Shown here: piece after piece, positions 6,866-14,105 of the stretch
How positions within the stretch are numbered: the first letter of the stretch is position 1
Layout: every line of letters starts with the position of its first letter
Source of the DNA: Candidatus Benthicola azotiphorus
GTDB lineage: Bacteria > Gemmatimonadota > Gemmatimonadetes > Palauibacterales > Palauibacteraceae
Assembly: GCA_947581745.1 (NCBI GenBank)
Contig: CANPVW010000073.1
Coordinates: forward strand, 1-17,649
Length of the DNA: 17,649 nucleotides
Reading direction: 5' to 3'
Made by a program: the position numbers and the translations under genes
Notes under the pieces: generated by a model
Seen by the model: only the letters and a program-made list of their open reading frames with translations
Database searches by the model: none
What the model was told of the DNA's origin: nothing

Positions 6866-9127
6866 ATGCGGGAAGAGCACTCGCTCAGAAGGGACGCCGT
6901 GGCCACCCGATCGACCGAAGTCCAGCGCGACGACGGATCCGCCCCCGCCGGGGGCACGGCCCGGTCCATCCTGCCGCCGGAATTCCTCGACGCGATCGCG
7001 GGATCCGAGGATCGTCTCGACCTCGAGCTCCTGGCGCTGGCGTTCCAGTACGCCAAGGACAAGCACGCGGGCCAGAAGCGCAGCTCCGGCGAGGACTACA
7101 TCACGCACTGCGTGCAGGTCGCGACCATCCTCGGGGAGATCCACCGGGACACGGTGAGCATCGCCGCCTCGCTCCTGCACGACGTGGTCGAGGACAGCCG
7201 AACGACCGTCAAGGAGATCGAGCGCGAATTCGGCGCCGAGATCGCCACGATCGTGGACGGCCTGACGAAGATCTCCCGCGTGGAGATCCGGTCCCTCGCC
7301 GAGCGGCAGGTCGAGACGTACCGCAAGCTGCTGCTCTCGATGGCCAGGGACGCCCGGGTCATCATCGTGAAGCTGGCCGATCGGCTTCACAACATGCGCA
7401 CCCTGGAGCACCTGGATCCGGCCAGCCAGAGGCGCATCGCCCTGGAGACTCGCGACATCTACGCGCCGCTCGCGCATCGGCTGGGGATGGCCCGCGTGCG
7501 TTGGGAGCTGGAGGACCACGCGTTCAAGTTCCTGGAGCCGGACGAGTACCGGACCGTGGCGACCACCGTGTCGGACAAACGCAGCGAGCGCGAAGCGCTG
7601 ATCGCGCAGATGGTCGCCCCTCTGCGGGACGAGTTGAGGGCGGCGGGTCTCGAATGTGTGGTCGAGGGTCGCGCGAAACACCTGTGGTCGATTCACCGGA
7701 AGATGCAGAAACGGGGCAGTCCGTATGAAGAGATCTACGATGGTCTCGCGGTCCGGGTCATCCTGTCGTCGGTGAGGGACTGCTATCACGCGCTCGGCGT
7801 GATCCACAACAAGTGGACGCCCCTCACCGAGAGGTTTCACGACTACATCGCCACACCGAAGTCGAACCTCTACCAGAGCCTGCACACGACGATATTCGGT
7901 CCGGGCGGTCGACTGTACGAGATCCAGCTCCGCACGGAGGATATGCACAGGACGGCCGAGCTCGGGATCGCGGCTCACTGGAGGTACAAGGAAAGCCGGG
8001 AAGGTGACGAGGTAGATGACAAGCTGACGTGGTTCCGTCAGGTGCTCGAATGGCAGCAGGAGACGCGCGAGCCGGAGGAGTTCCTCGAGTTCCTCAAGAT
8101 CGACCTGTTTCAGGACGAGATCTTCGTCTTCACCCCGGCTGGCGATGTCAAGCAGCTGCCGAAGGGGGCCACCCCGATAGACTTCGCGTACGCGGTGCAC
8201 ACGGAGGTGGGCCAGCGCTGCTCGGGCGCCAAAGTGAACGGCCGGATCGCCCCGCTGTCACGGGCCCTGCGCAACGGGGACACGGTCGAGATCCTGACCT
8301 CGGACTCCCAGACGCCGTCCCGCGACTGGCTCGGATTCGTGCAGACGAGCCGGGCCCGTCACCGAATCCGGCAGTGGATCCGCCGGGAGGAATACGATTC
8401 CTCGATCCGGCTCGGGCGCGAGATCCTCGCGCGCGAGTGGCGTCGCAAGGGGATGAAGCCGGAGGACGAGGCAGTCGAGGCCGCCGCTCGCAAGCTCGGC
8501 GTCACCGAGGGACCGGATGGCCTGTACGCCGCGGTCGGCCGCGGCGACATCGGGCTGACGAAAGTCATGCGGGCGGTGTTCCCGGAAGACGCTCCGGAGC
8601 GCGAGAAGCTCGACCACCCGCTCTCGAAGTTCGTGAAGAAGGTGTGGAGCGGGTCGAAGGGCGTCCGCATCCAGGGGATGGACAACCTGATGGTCCGGTA
8701 CTCTCAATGCTGCCAGCCCGTACCGGGCGACGAGGTGATAGGCTACATCACGGTGGGGCGGGGGATCTCCATCCACCGCCGCGACTGTCCCAACGTGCTC
8801 AACCTGCCGGACCTGCCCGAGCGGCGGATCATGATCGACTGGGACGACGACGGCTCGCAACGTTTCCTGGTCCGCATCGCCATGGAAGGGACGGACCGTC
8901 ACGGCCTGTTCGCGGACATCGCCCGCTCGATCAGCGACACCGGCACGAACATCCAGTCGGCGGACATCCAGTCCACCGAGGGTGGCATGACCGGCCAGTT
9001 CGTGATCGAGGTCGAGAACCTCGCGCACCTCAAGAAGGTGATGCGTCAGATCCGCCGGGTGAAGGGAGTGCTGACGGTGGAGCGGAAGGAGAGCTTCGGC
9101 GACAGCGACCTGACGCTCGACGTCTGA
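6866..9127 (+). CDS. rel: RelA/SpoT-family (p)ppGpp synthetase/hydrolase
   Basis: This 753-residue protein has the full long-RSH architecture. The HD hydrolase domain shows K-H-A-G-Q-K-R-x-S-G-E-D-Y and H105-D106-V-V-E-D. The synthetase domain carries R-A-K-H-L-W-S-I-H-R-K-M and the S-L-H-T-T / E-I-Q-L-R-T / A-H-W-R-Y-K motifs. A TGS domain follows at about 419-478, then a zinc-finger-type region with C615, C616 and C641, and a C-terminal ACT domain (about 668-745). The intact H-D and synthetase motifs suggest a bifunctional enzyme that makes and degrades the stringent-response alarmone. It is the only RSH gene in the window. ATG 6866 is used here. In-frame GTG 6899, with AGGG five bases upstream, would shorten the product by 11 residues and is a real alternative. 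The gene ends seven bases from the convergent lipoprotein gene. Confidence 0.96.
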   Translation: MREEHSLRRDAVATRSTEVQRDDGSAPAGGTARSILPPEFLDAIAGSEDRLDLELLALAFQYAKDKHAGQKRSSGEDYITHCVQVATILGEIHRDTVSIAASLLHDVVEDSRTTVKEIEREFGAEIATIVDGLTKISRVEIRSLAERQVETYRKLLLSMARDARVIIVKLADRLHNMRTLEHLDPASQRRIALETRDIYAPLAHRLGMARVRWELEDHAFKFLEPDEYRTVATTVSDKRSEREALIAQMVAPLRDELRAAGLECVVEGRAKHLWSIHRKMQKRGSPYEEIYDGLAVRVILSSVRDCYHALGVIHNKWTPLTERFHDYIATPKSNLYQSLHTTIFGPGGRLYEIQLRTEDMHRTAELGIAAHWRYKESREGDEVDDKLTWFRQVLEWQQETREPEEFLEFLKIDLFQDEIFVFTPAGDVKQLPKGATPIDFAYAVHTEVGQRCSGAKVNGRIAPLSRALRNGDTVEILTSDSQTPSRDWLGFVQTSRARHRIRQWIRREEYDSSIRLGREILAREWRRKGMKPEDEAVEAAARKLGVTEGPDGLYAAVGRGDIGLTKVMRAVFPEDAPEREKLDHPLSKFVKKVWSGSKGVRIQGMDNLMVRYSQCCQPVPGDEVIGYITVGRGISIHRRDCPNVLNLPDLPERRIMIDWDDDGSQRFLVRIAMEGTDRHGLFADIARSISDTGTNIQSADIQSTEGGMTGQFVIEVENLAHLKKVMRQIRRVKGVLTVERKESFGDSDLTLDV

Positions 9128-9134
9128 GCCCTTC

Positions 9135-9740
9135 CTACTGCGAGAGGCGGGCGATCTCCGCGTCGATGTCCGCCGCCCGGGCCTCCAGGTCGGCCATCAA
9201 GTCGATGGTGCGCTTCGACTCCGGATCGATGCGCAACATGGCCGTCACGACGCTGTCCCGCAGCGCCGCGAAGGTCACCGCCACCGCCGAATCCTGGAAC
9301 GCGCGGTCGATCACCGGACGGAGTTTCCGCTCGACGTCCGCCAGCTCCGCCGCGACCTGTACGCGTTCCTCCGGATCCGTGGGGCGGGGATCCTCTTCGC
9401 CCTGCTGGAGCAACAGGGGCGTCGCCATCGACTGGAGATCGTGGCCCACGACCCGCGCCCGGTCCAGCAGCTCCAGCGACTCGGGGTCGTCCCGCGCGAC
9501 CGCGGTTCGCATCTCGGCGTTGAACGCTTCCTGCGCCGCCCTCACCCCGGGCTCGGCGAGAGCCTGGCCCTGAATCCGTCGGATGGCTTGCTGGGCCGAC
9601 GAGAACTGGAGGATGATCGAACGGCGCTGGCTTCGCAGTTCCGCCAGCCGGTCTTCGTTTCTGGCCGAGGGTCCCGAGCACGCGGCGAACGCCGTGAGCA
9701 GCACTGTCAGGATCAACAGCGGGTGGATCTGTCGCGTCAA
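9135..9740 (-). CDS. Lipoprotein of unknown function, mostly helical
   Basis: I do not recognise the family. From the TTG at 9738-9740 (minus strand) the product is 201 residues. It has a short basic N-terminus, a hydrophobic core of about 12 residues and lipobox F18-A19-A20-C21, so it is probably lipid-anchored. The mature part is charged and rich in Ala, Arg, Glu and Asp, with long predicted helices (for example about 25-60 and 175-201) and no cysteine after the lipid-bearing one. TTG is chosen because GGAGG precedes it by five bases and the signal peptide then starts correctly. A longer frame to ATG 9815 adds 25 residues before the signal and lacks a binding site. It is a single gene on its strand, facing rel tail-to-tail and diverging from uvrB, so it must have its own promoter within 9741-9868. 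I could not identify that promoter convincingly. Confidence 0.75.
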   Translation of the reverse strand: MTRQIHPLLILTVLLTAFAACSGPSARNEDRLAELRSQRRSIILQFSSAQQAIRRIQGQALAEPGVRAAQEAFNAEMRTAVARDDPESLELLDRARVVGHDLQSMATPLLLQQGEEDPRPTDPEERVQVAAELADVERKLRPVIDRAFQDSAVAVTFAALRDSVVTAMLRIDPESKRTIDLMADLEARAADIDAEIARLSQ

Positions 9741-9745
9741 CGCGT

Positions 9746-9750
9746 CCTCC
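9746..9750 (-). promoter_or_regulatory. Ribosome binding site supporting a TTG start
   Basis: On the minus strand GGAGG (9750 down to 9746) lies five bases before TTG 9740. This is the best site upstream of the lipoprotein and places the signal peptide at the very N-terminus. Confidence 0.6.
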
Positions 9751-9868
9751 GGTCGGGCCCCCTTGTACGAGCGATAACGAGGCCGCAACGTGAGCGGCGC
9801 ACCGCGCCCAGTCAAGCGGGCCGGGCGGTTCTCGAGGGCCCCGGAGAGGGTCGCCGCAGGGGGATGTC

Positions 9869-11884
9869 GTGACGTCAGGAGCTTTCGATCTCGTCCTTCC
9901 GTTCGAGCCTACGGGCGACCAGCCGGAAGCCATCCGGGCGCTCGCGGACGGGGTGCGTGCGGGTGAGCGCTGGCAGACCCTTCTCGGCGTGACCGGGAGC
10001 GGCAAGACGGTCACGATGGCGGGCGTGATCCAGGAGACCGGCCTTCCGACCCTCGTGATGAGCCACAACAAGACTCTCGCGGCCCAGCTGTACGGAGAAC
10101 TCAAGCAGTTCTTCCCGCGCAACGCGGTGGAATACTTCATCTCCTACTACGACTATTACCAGCCGGAAGCGTACGTGCCGACGACCGACACGTACATCGA
10201 GAAGGATGCGTCGATCAACGAGGACATCGATCGGCTGCGTCTCCGGGCTACGTCCTCCCTGATGGAGCGCAGCGACGTCATCGTGGTCGCCTCGGTATCC
10301 GCCATATACGGCCTCGGCGATCCCCGCTCCTACCGGTCCCAGATGCTGACGGTGGAGGTCGGCCAGCGGATCGGCCGCCGGGACATTCTCGCGGGGCTCG
10401 TCCAGATCCAGTACGGGCGCAACGACATCGACTTCCGCCGCGGGACGTTCCGCGTGCGAGGGGACGTGATCGAGGTCCTGCCGGCCTACGAGGAGCAGGC
10501 GGTCCGGATCGAGCTGTTCGGCGACGAAGTGGAACGCATCACGAAGGTGGATCCTCTGACGGGCAAGGCCATCGCGTCCCTCGAGAAGACGGCCGTGTTC
10601 CCGGCGACTCACTACGCCGTCGATCCGGATCGCCTGGAGCGGGCGATCGACGGAATCCTGACGGAACTGGAGGCACGTCTGGCGGACCTGCGGGCGGACG
10701 GCCGCTTGCTGGAGGCGCAGAGGCTGGAGCAGCGCACCCGGTTCGACGTCGAGATGCTGCGCGAGATAGGGGTATGCCAGGGGATCGAGAACTACTCCCG
10801 TTACTTCGACGGCAGGGAGGCGGGTGAACGCCCGTACTGCCTTCTGGACTACTTCCCGGATCAGTTCCTCGTCGTGGTGGACGAGTCCCACGTGACGGTG
10901 CCGCAGATCGGGGCCATGTACACCGGTGACCGCAGCCGGAAGACGACGCTGGTCGAGTACGGGTTCCGGCTGCCCTCGGCGCTCGACAACCGTCCGCTCA
11001 ACTTCCAGGAATGGGAAGAGATCGTCCCGTCCGTGATCTTCGTCAGCGCCACGCCGGCGGATCACGAGTTGCGGCGCTCGGGAGGCGTGGTGGTCGAGCA
11101 GCTCATCCGTCCCACCGGACTGCTCGACCCGGCGGTGGAGATCCGACCGGTCGCCGGCCAGGTTGACGACTTGCTGGAGGAGATCCGCCTTCGGACATCA
11201 CGGTCGGAGAGGATCCTGGTGACCACCCTGACGAAGCGGATGGCGGAGGACCTGTCGGAGTACCTGGCCTCGCGCGGAGTGCGGGTCCGCTACATGCACA
11301 GCGACATCAACTCGATCGAGCGAGTCGAGATCCTCCGGGAGCTGCGCCTCGGGGTGTTCGACGTCCTCGTCGGGATCAACCTGCTGCGGGAGGGTCTCGA
11401 CCTGCCGGAGGTGTCTCTGGTCGCCATCCTGGATGCCGACAAGGAGGGATTCCTGCGGTCCGAAACCTCTCTGATCCAGACCATAGGGCGGGCGGCGCGC
11501 AATTCGGAGGGGATGGCGGTCATGTACGCGGACCGGATCACCGGATCGATGGAGCGTGCCATCCGGGAGACGGACCGGCGGCGGGAAGTGCAGGCCCGGT
11601 ACAACGAGGAGCACGGCATCGTCCCTCGCTCGATCGTCAAATCGGTCGAGCAGATCCGCTTCACCACGTCGGTGGCGGATGCGCGGGTAGCCGAGCCCTT
11701 GCGTCCCGGAGATCGATACGGCGTCGATCCCGCGGAGCTGGCACATCAGCTGGAGAACGAGATGAAGCAGGCGGCGCAGGCTCTCGACTTCGAGCGCGCG
11801 GCCCGTCTCCGGGACGAGCTGTTCGAGGTGCGGGCGGCCATGGAGACGGGCTCCCGACGACCCGCCGGGCGGCGCCCCCGATGA
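9869..11884 (+). CDS. uvrB: Excinuclease ABC subunit B (UvrB)
   Basis: UvrB is the damage-verifying helicase-like core of nucleotide excision repair. It is loaded by UvrA and recruits UvrC. The 671-residue product (E. coli 673) has Walker A G-S-G-K-T with K46, and the beta-hairpin tyrosines Y93, Y94, Y96 and Y97 in the Y-Y-D-Y-Y-Q-P-E-A-Y-V-P block, matching E. coli Y92/93/95/96. It also carries the R-R-G-T-F-R-V-R-G-D segment, the helicase motif V (G-I-N-L-L-R-E-G-L-D-L-P-E) and motif VI (Q-T-I-G-R-A-A-R-N). A C-terminal UVR motif (about 625-657) contacts UvrC. The GTG start has AGGGGG (9858-9863) five bases upstream. The stop overlaps the tsaE start (ATGA), so uvrB is the first gene of a four-gene unit. 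No SOS box is recognisable upstream. Confidence 0.98.
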   Translation: MTSGAFDLVLPFEPTGDQPEAIRALADGVRAGERWQTLLGVTGSGKTVTMAGVIQETGLPTLVMSHNKTLAAQLYGELKQFFPRNAVEYFISYYDYYQPEAYVPTTDTYIEKDASINEDIDRLRLRATSSLMERSDVIVVASVSAIYGLGDPRSYRSQMLTVEVGQRIGRRDILAGLVQIQYGRNDIDFRRGTFRVRGDVIEVLPAYEEQAVRIELFGDEVERITKVDPLTGKAIASLEKTAVFPATHYAVDPDRLERAIDGILTELEARLADLRADGRLLEAQRLEQRTRFDVEMLREIGVCQGIENYSRYFDGREAGERPYCLLDYFPDQFLVVVDESHVTVPQIGAMYTGDRSRKTTLVEYGFRLPSALDNRPLNFQEWEEIVPSVIFVSATPADHELRRSGGVVVEQLIRPTGLLDPAVEIRPVAGQVDDLLEEIRLRTSRSERILVTTLTKRMAEDLSEYLASRGVRVRYMHSDINSIERVEILRELRLGVFDVLVGINLLREGLDLPEVSLVAILDADKEGFLRSETSLIQTIGRAARNSEGMAVMYADRITGSMERAIRETDRRREVQARYNEEHGIVPRSIVKSVEQIRFTTSVADARVAEPLRPGDRYGVDPAELAHQLENEMKQAAQALDFERAARLRDELFEVRAAMETGSRRPAGRRPR

Positions 11885-12408
11885 CTTCCGGCCCGGCGCG
11901 CCCGGTTCCGGGGGATCCGCGCGGGAGCGACGTGGCGCGGGATCTCACCGAGTCCGAGCTCGAACGCTGGGGACGGGAGGTCGGGAGGGCGGCGGTGAGG
12001 CACGGCGTGTTCGTCTGCCTGTATGGCGATCTCGGGGCCGGGAAGTCCACGCTCGCACGGGCCGCATGCCGGGGCGCGGGCGTCGCCGGACCCGTCCCGA
12101 GTCCCACCTTCACCCTGGTGAACCAGTACGTGGGCGTGGGAGGAACTTCGGTTCAGCACGCGGATCTCTATCGGATCGAAGCGAGCGATCGCCTGGCCGA
12201 CATGGGCTGGGCCGGCCTCGTCCAGGCGGATGGTCCCGTATTCGTCGAGTGGGCGGAGCGGGCCGACGCGTATTTGCCGGAGGACCGGTGGGAGATACGA
12301 CTGGGATTCGTGGCCGATCCGACCAGACGCCGGGTGGAGTACCGGTCGCTCGGGGCCACTCCGGCGCTCCCGGCCCCCGGGCCGGCGAAGGAGGACGTGC
12401 GGTGGTGA
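11881..12408 (+). CDS. tsaE: tRNA t6A synthesis ATPase TsaE
   Basis: TsaE is the small ATPase that works with TsaB and TsaD to attach threonylcarbamoyl to A37 of ANN-decoding tRNAs. The 175-residue product carries Walker A G49-D-L-G-A-G-K55-S, the P-S-P-T-F-T-L-V-N-Q-Y segment, the H-A-D-L-Y-R-I-E motif and a V-E-W-A-E-R-A motif, all typical of the family. Both ends exceed E. coli TsaE (153): about 15 residues of low-complexity N-terminus and a Pro/Ala-rich C-terminus. The ATG overlaps the uvrB stop by four bases. Its 3' end carries the ribosome binding site and start codon of tsaB, so translation of the two is probably coupled. TsaD and TsaC are not in the window. Confidence 0.95.
   Translation: MTSGPARPVPGDPRGSDVARDLTESELERWGREVGRAAVRHGVFVCLYGDLGAGKSTLARAACRGAGVAGPVPSPTFTLVNQYVGVGGTSVQHADLYRIEASDRLADMGWAGLVQADGPVFVEWAERADAYLPEDRWEIRLGFVADPTRRRVEYRSLGATPALPAPGPAKEDVRW
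12388..12394 (+). promoter_or_regulatory. Strong ribosome binding site for tsaB inside tsaE
   Basis: AAGGAGG lies seven bases before GTG 12402 and fixes the tsaB start, although its reading frame is open much further upstream (back to ATG 12066). Confidence 0.7.
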
Positions 12409-13076
12409 CCCTGGCCCTGGACACGAGCACGCGTTCCGGCGCCGTCGCGATCGGGGTGGATGCGAAAGTCCTGGCCGAGTCGGTGTTCCGTGTCCGGGCC
12501 ACCCACTCCGAGGTCGTGCTGCCCGAGATCGACCGTATGCTCGGGAGCTGCGACCTGACGGCCGCGGACATCGGTTCCGTGGTCGTCGGCGGAGGCCCAG
12601 GTTCGTTCACCGGAGTGAGAATCGCCGCTGCCCTCGCCAAGGGCATCTGCAGCGCGCGCGGACTCGAGCTCTACTCCTACTCCAGCCTGGCCGCCGTGGC
12701 CGCGGGCGCCGGCCACGAGGGAGCCGTGTGCGCGATGTTCGATGCACGGCGCGGCCAGGTCTACGCCGCCGGGTACCGGATCGGGTCCGGCGTCGAGGAG
12801 TTGTTTCCGCCACGGGCACAGCGACTCGCAGATCTGCTCGAGGAGCTCGTGCCGCTCGACGAGTGGGTATTCACGGGCGATGGGGCGCAGGCTGGAGCAC
12901 GGTCCATCGAGGCGCTGGGCGGCAGAATCCTGGACCCGGAGACGTCGGTGCCCGGCGGACGCGCGCTCCTGTGGCTCCGGTCGGTGGATCCGGCCGGTGG
13001 CCGGGTCGCCGACCCGGGGTCCTGGGAACCGGGCTACGTCCGGCTGCCCGCAGCACAGCGCGGGCCCGGAGGATGA
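12402..13076 (+). CDS. tsaB: tRNA t6A synthesis protein TsaB
   Basis: TsaB (YeaZ) is the inactive ASKHA-fold partner that dimerises with TsaD in the t6A complex. The 224-residue product (E. coli 231) begins M-V-T-L-A-L-D-T-S-T, as TsaB proteins do, and has the hallmark G-P-G-S-F-T-G-V-R at 65-73 followed by an A-K-G-I helix. An F-D-A-R-R-G-Q-V-Y-A segment in the middle is also typical. GTG 12402 is preferred over GTG 12405 because of the spacing to AAGGAGG. It overlaps the end of tsaE by seven bases, and rimI begins one base after its stop. The tsaE-tsaB-rimI order is common in bacteria and supports all three calls. Confidence 0.95.
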   Translation: MVTLALDTSTRSGAVAIGVDAKVLAESVFRVRATHSEVVLPEIDRMLGSCDLTAADIGSVVVGGGPGSFTGVRIAAALAKGICSARGLELYSYSSLAAVAAGAGHEGAVCAMFDARRGQVYAAGYRIGSGVEELFPPRAQRLADLLEELVPLDEWVFTGDGAQAGARSIEALGGRILDPETSVPGGRALLWLRSVDPAGGRVADPGSWEPGYVRLPAAQRGPGG

Positions 13077-13077
13077 C

Positions 13078-13554
13078 ATGAGCGACGATCGACGTCCGAG
13101 GCGAACGATGGTGCGCCCGATGCGGCCGGCCGATCTGGATGAAGTCATGTGGATCGAACGGCGGTCCTTCTCCGCTCCGTGGGAGGAGTCGACCTTCCGG
13201 GGGCTGATGAGACGCCGCAGCGCTGCGCTCTTCGTGGCGGAATCCGGCGACGAGGTGATCGGCTACTCGGTCCTGTGGTTCGCGGCGGACGAGGGCGAAC
13301 TCGGTGACATCGCCGTCCTGCCGGAGGCGCGCGGGCGGGGAATCGGTCGGTTGCTGCTGCGAGAGAGCATCAAGGTCGCGGTCGACCGGGGGGCGAGATT
13401 CCTCTACCTGGAGGTCAGGGACTCGAACGCGGCAGCCCGCGGGCTGTACGAGAAGTTCGGCTTTTCGATCGCGGGAGTGCGCAAACAGTATTATACGGGG
13501 CCGGCCGAAGATGCGATCGTGATGAGACTGGACCTGCAGGATGCGGTGCGTTGA
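13078..13554 (+). CDS. rimI: Ribosomal protein S18 alanine N-acetyltransferase RimI
   Basis: RimI is a GNAT enzyme that acetylates the N-terminal alanine of ribosomal protein S18 using acetyl-CoA; some homologues have wider targets. The 158-residue product has the acetyl-CoA loop R85-G-R-G-I-G90, a preceding beta-strand G-D-I-A-V-L-P, and the L-E-V-R-D-S-N-x-x-A-x-x-L-Y-E-K-F-G-F block. It ends with the R-K-x-Y-Y-T-G-P-x-E-D-A-I-V-M signature that distinguishes RimI from generic GNATs. The ATG has GGAGG (13068-13072) five bases upstream and lies one base after the tsaB stop. The N-terminus is about ten residues longer than in E. coli (148). The stop codon lies inside the candidate -35 element of the ssb promoter. 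Confidence 0.93.
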   Translation: MSDDRRPRRTMVRPMRPADLDEVMWIERRSFSAPWEESTFRGLMRRRSAALFVAESGDEVIGYSVLWFAADEGELGDIAVLPEARGRGIGRLLLRESIKVAVDRGARFLYLEVRDSNAAARGLYEKFGFSIAGVRKQYYTGPAEDAIVMRLDLQDAVR

Positions 13555-13580
13555 CACGCTGCCGAACGGTCGTCTAGTTT
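13551..13580 (+). promoter_or_regulatory. Candidate sigma70-type promoter for ssb
   Basis: A perfect TTGACA (13551-13556) is followed 18 bases later by TAGTTT (13575-13580), which matches the three most conserved -10 positions (T, A and final T). Transcription would start near 13587, about 65 bases before ssb. The -35 hexamer contains the TGA stop of rimI. It sits exactly where a new unit should begin. Confidence 0.55.
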
Positions 13581-13653
13581 CCCTGCGGGGCCCCGACGTC
13601 GGCCTCGCCCGGGGCGCCATGTCGCGTATGTCTCTATGTCACAAGAGGATAGA

Positions 13654-14094
13654 ATGGCACGTTCTCTGAACAAGATCCAGTTGATCGGAAACCTCGGACG
13701 CGACCCCGAGATACGGGTCACCCCTTCCGGCACGCGCGTTGCTTCTCTGTCCGTGGCCACGAGCCGCGAGTGGACGGATCGCAGCGGCCAGCGACAGGAG
13801 AAGACCGAGTGGCACCGGGTCTCCTGCTGGGACAAGCTCGCCGAGGTCTGCGAACGATACCTGCAGAAGGGCGATCGGGTGTACATCGAAGGCAGCGTCG
13901 AGTACAGCCAGAGCGAGCAGGACGGGCAGGTGCGCTACTTCACCGACATCAGGGCCCGGGAGATGATCATGCTCGGCGGTCGCGGCGACAGGCCGGAATC
14001 AACCTCCAGCCCGTCGGTCCAGCGCTCGGCCGGGGCCGGGATGCAGGATTTCACCGACGACGCCCTCGCCGGAGAGGACGACCTGCCCTTCTGA
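13654..14094 (+). CDS. ssb: Single-stranded DNA-binding protein SSB
   Basis: SSB coats single-stranded DNA in replication, repair and recombination and recruits partners through its C-terminal tip. The 146-residue product starts M-A-R-S-L-N-K-I-Q-L-I-G-N-L-G-R-D-P-E, the standard OB-fold opening, and has the W-H-R-V-S-C-W-D-K-L-A-E and K-G-D-R-V-Y-I-E-G strands. After residue 105 or so comes a short polar linker, then the acidic tip E-D-D-L-P-F. ATG 13654 is chosen because GAGG (13645-13648) precedes it by five bases and because homologues start here; an in-frame ATG at 13636 would add six residues. The gene follows a good promoter candidate, and its stop overlaps the binding site of the next gene. 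Whether a second ssb sits next to rpsF/rpsR elsewhere cannot be seen. Confidence 0.97.
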   Translation: MARSLNKIQLIGNLGRDPEIRVTPSGTRVASLSVATSREWTDRSGQRQEKTEWHRVSCWDKLAEVCERYLQKGDRVYIEGSVEYSQSEQDGQVRYFTDIRAREMIMLGGRGDRPESTSSPSVQRSAGAGMQDFTDDALAGEDDLPF

Positions 14095-14105
14095 GGAGGC
14101 ATCTG

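Noticed and set aside
9741..9868. Promoters for the divergent lipoprotein gene and uvrB
   Set aside because: TTGACT (minus strand, 9815-9810) and GATAAC (9773-9778) are present, but no pair has correct spacing. Promoters must be here, yet I cannot place them.
9046..10140. A 364-codon minus-strand frame covering the rel end, the lipoprotein gene and the uvrB start
   Set aside because: It conflicts with three better-supported genes. Its translation is Pro/Gly/Arg-rich low complexity, typical of a shadow frame.
12066..12401. Upstream extension of the tsaB frame inside tsaE
   Set aside because: The AAGGAGG site and the M-V-T-L-A-L-D-T-S-T start define GTG 12402; the upstream part is a shadow of tsaE.
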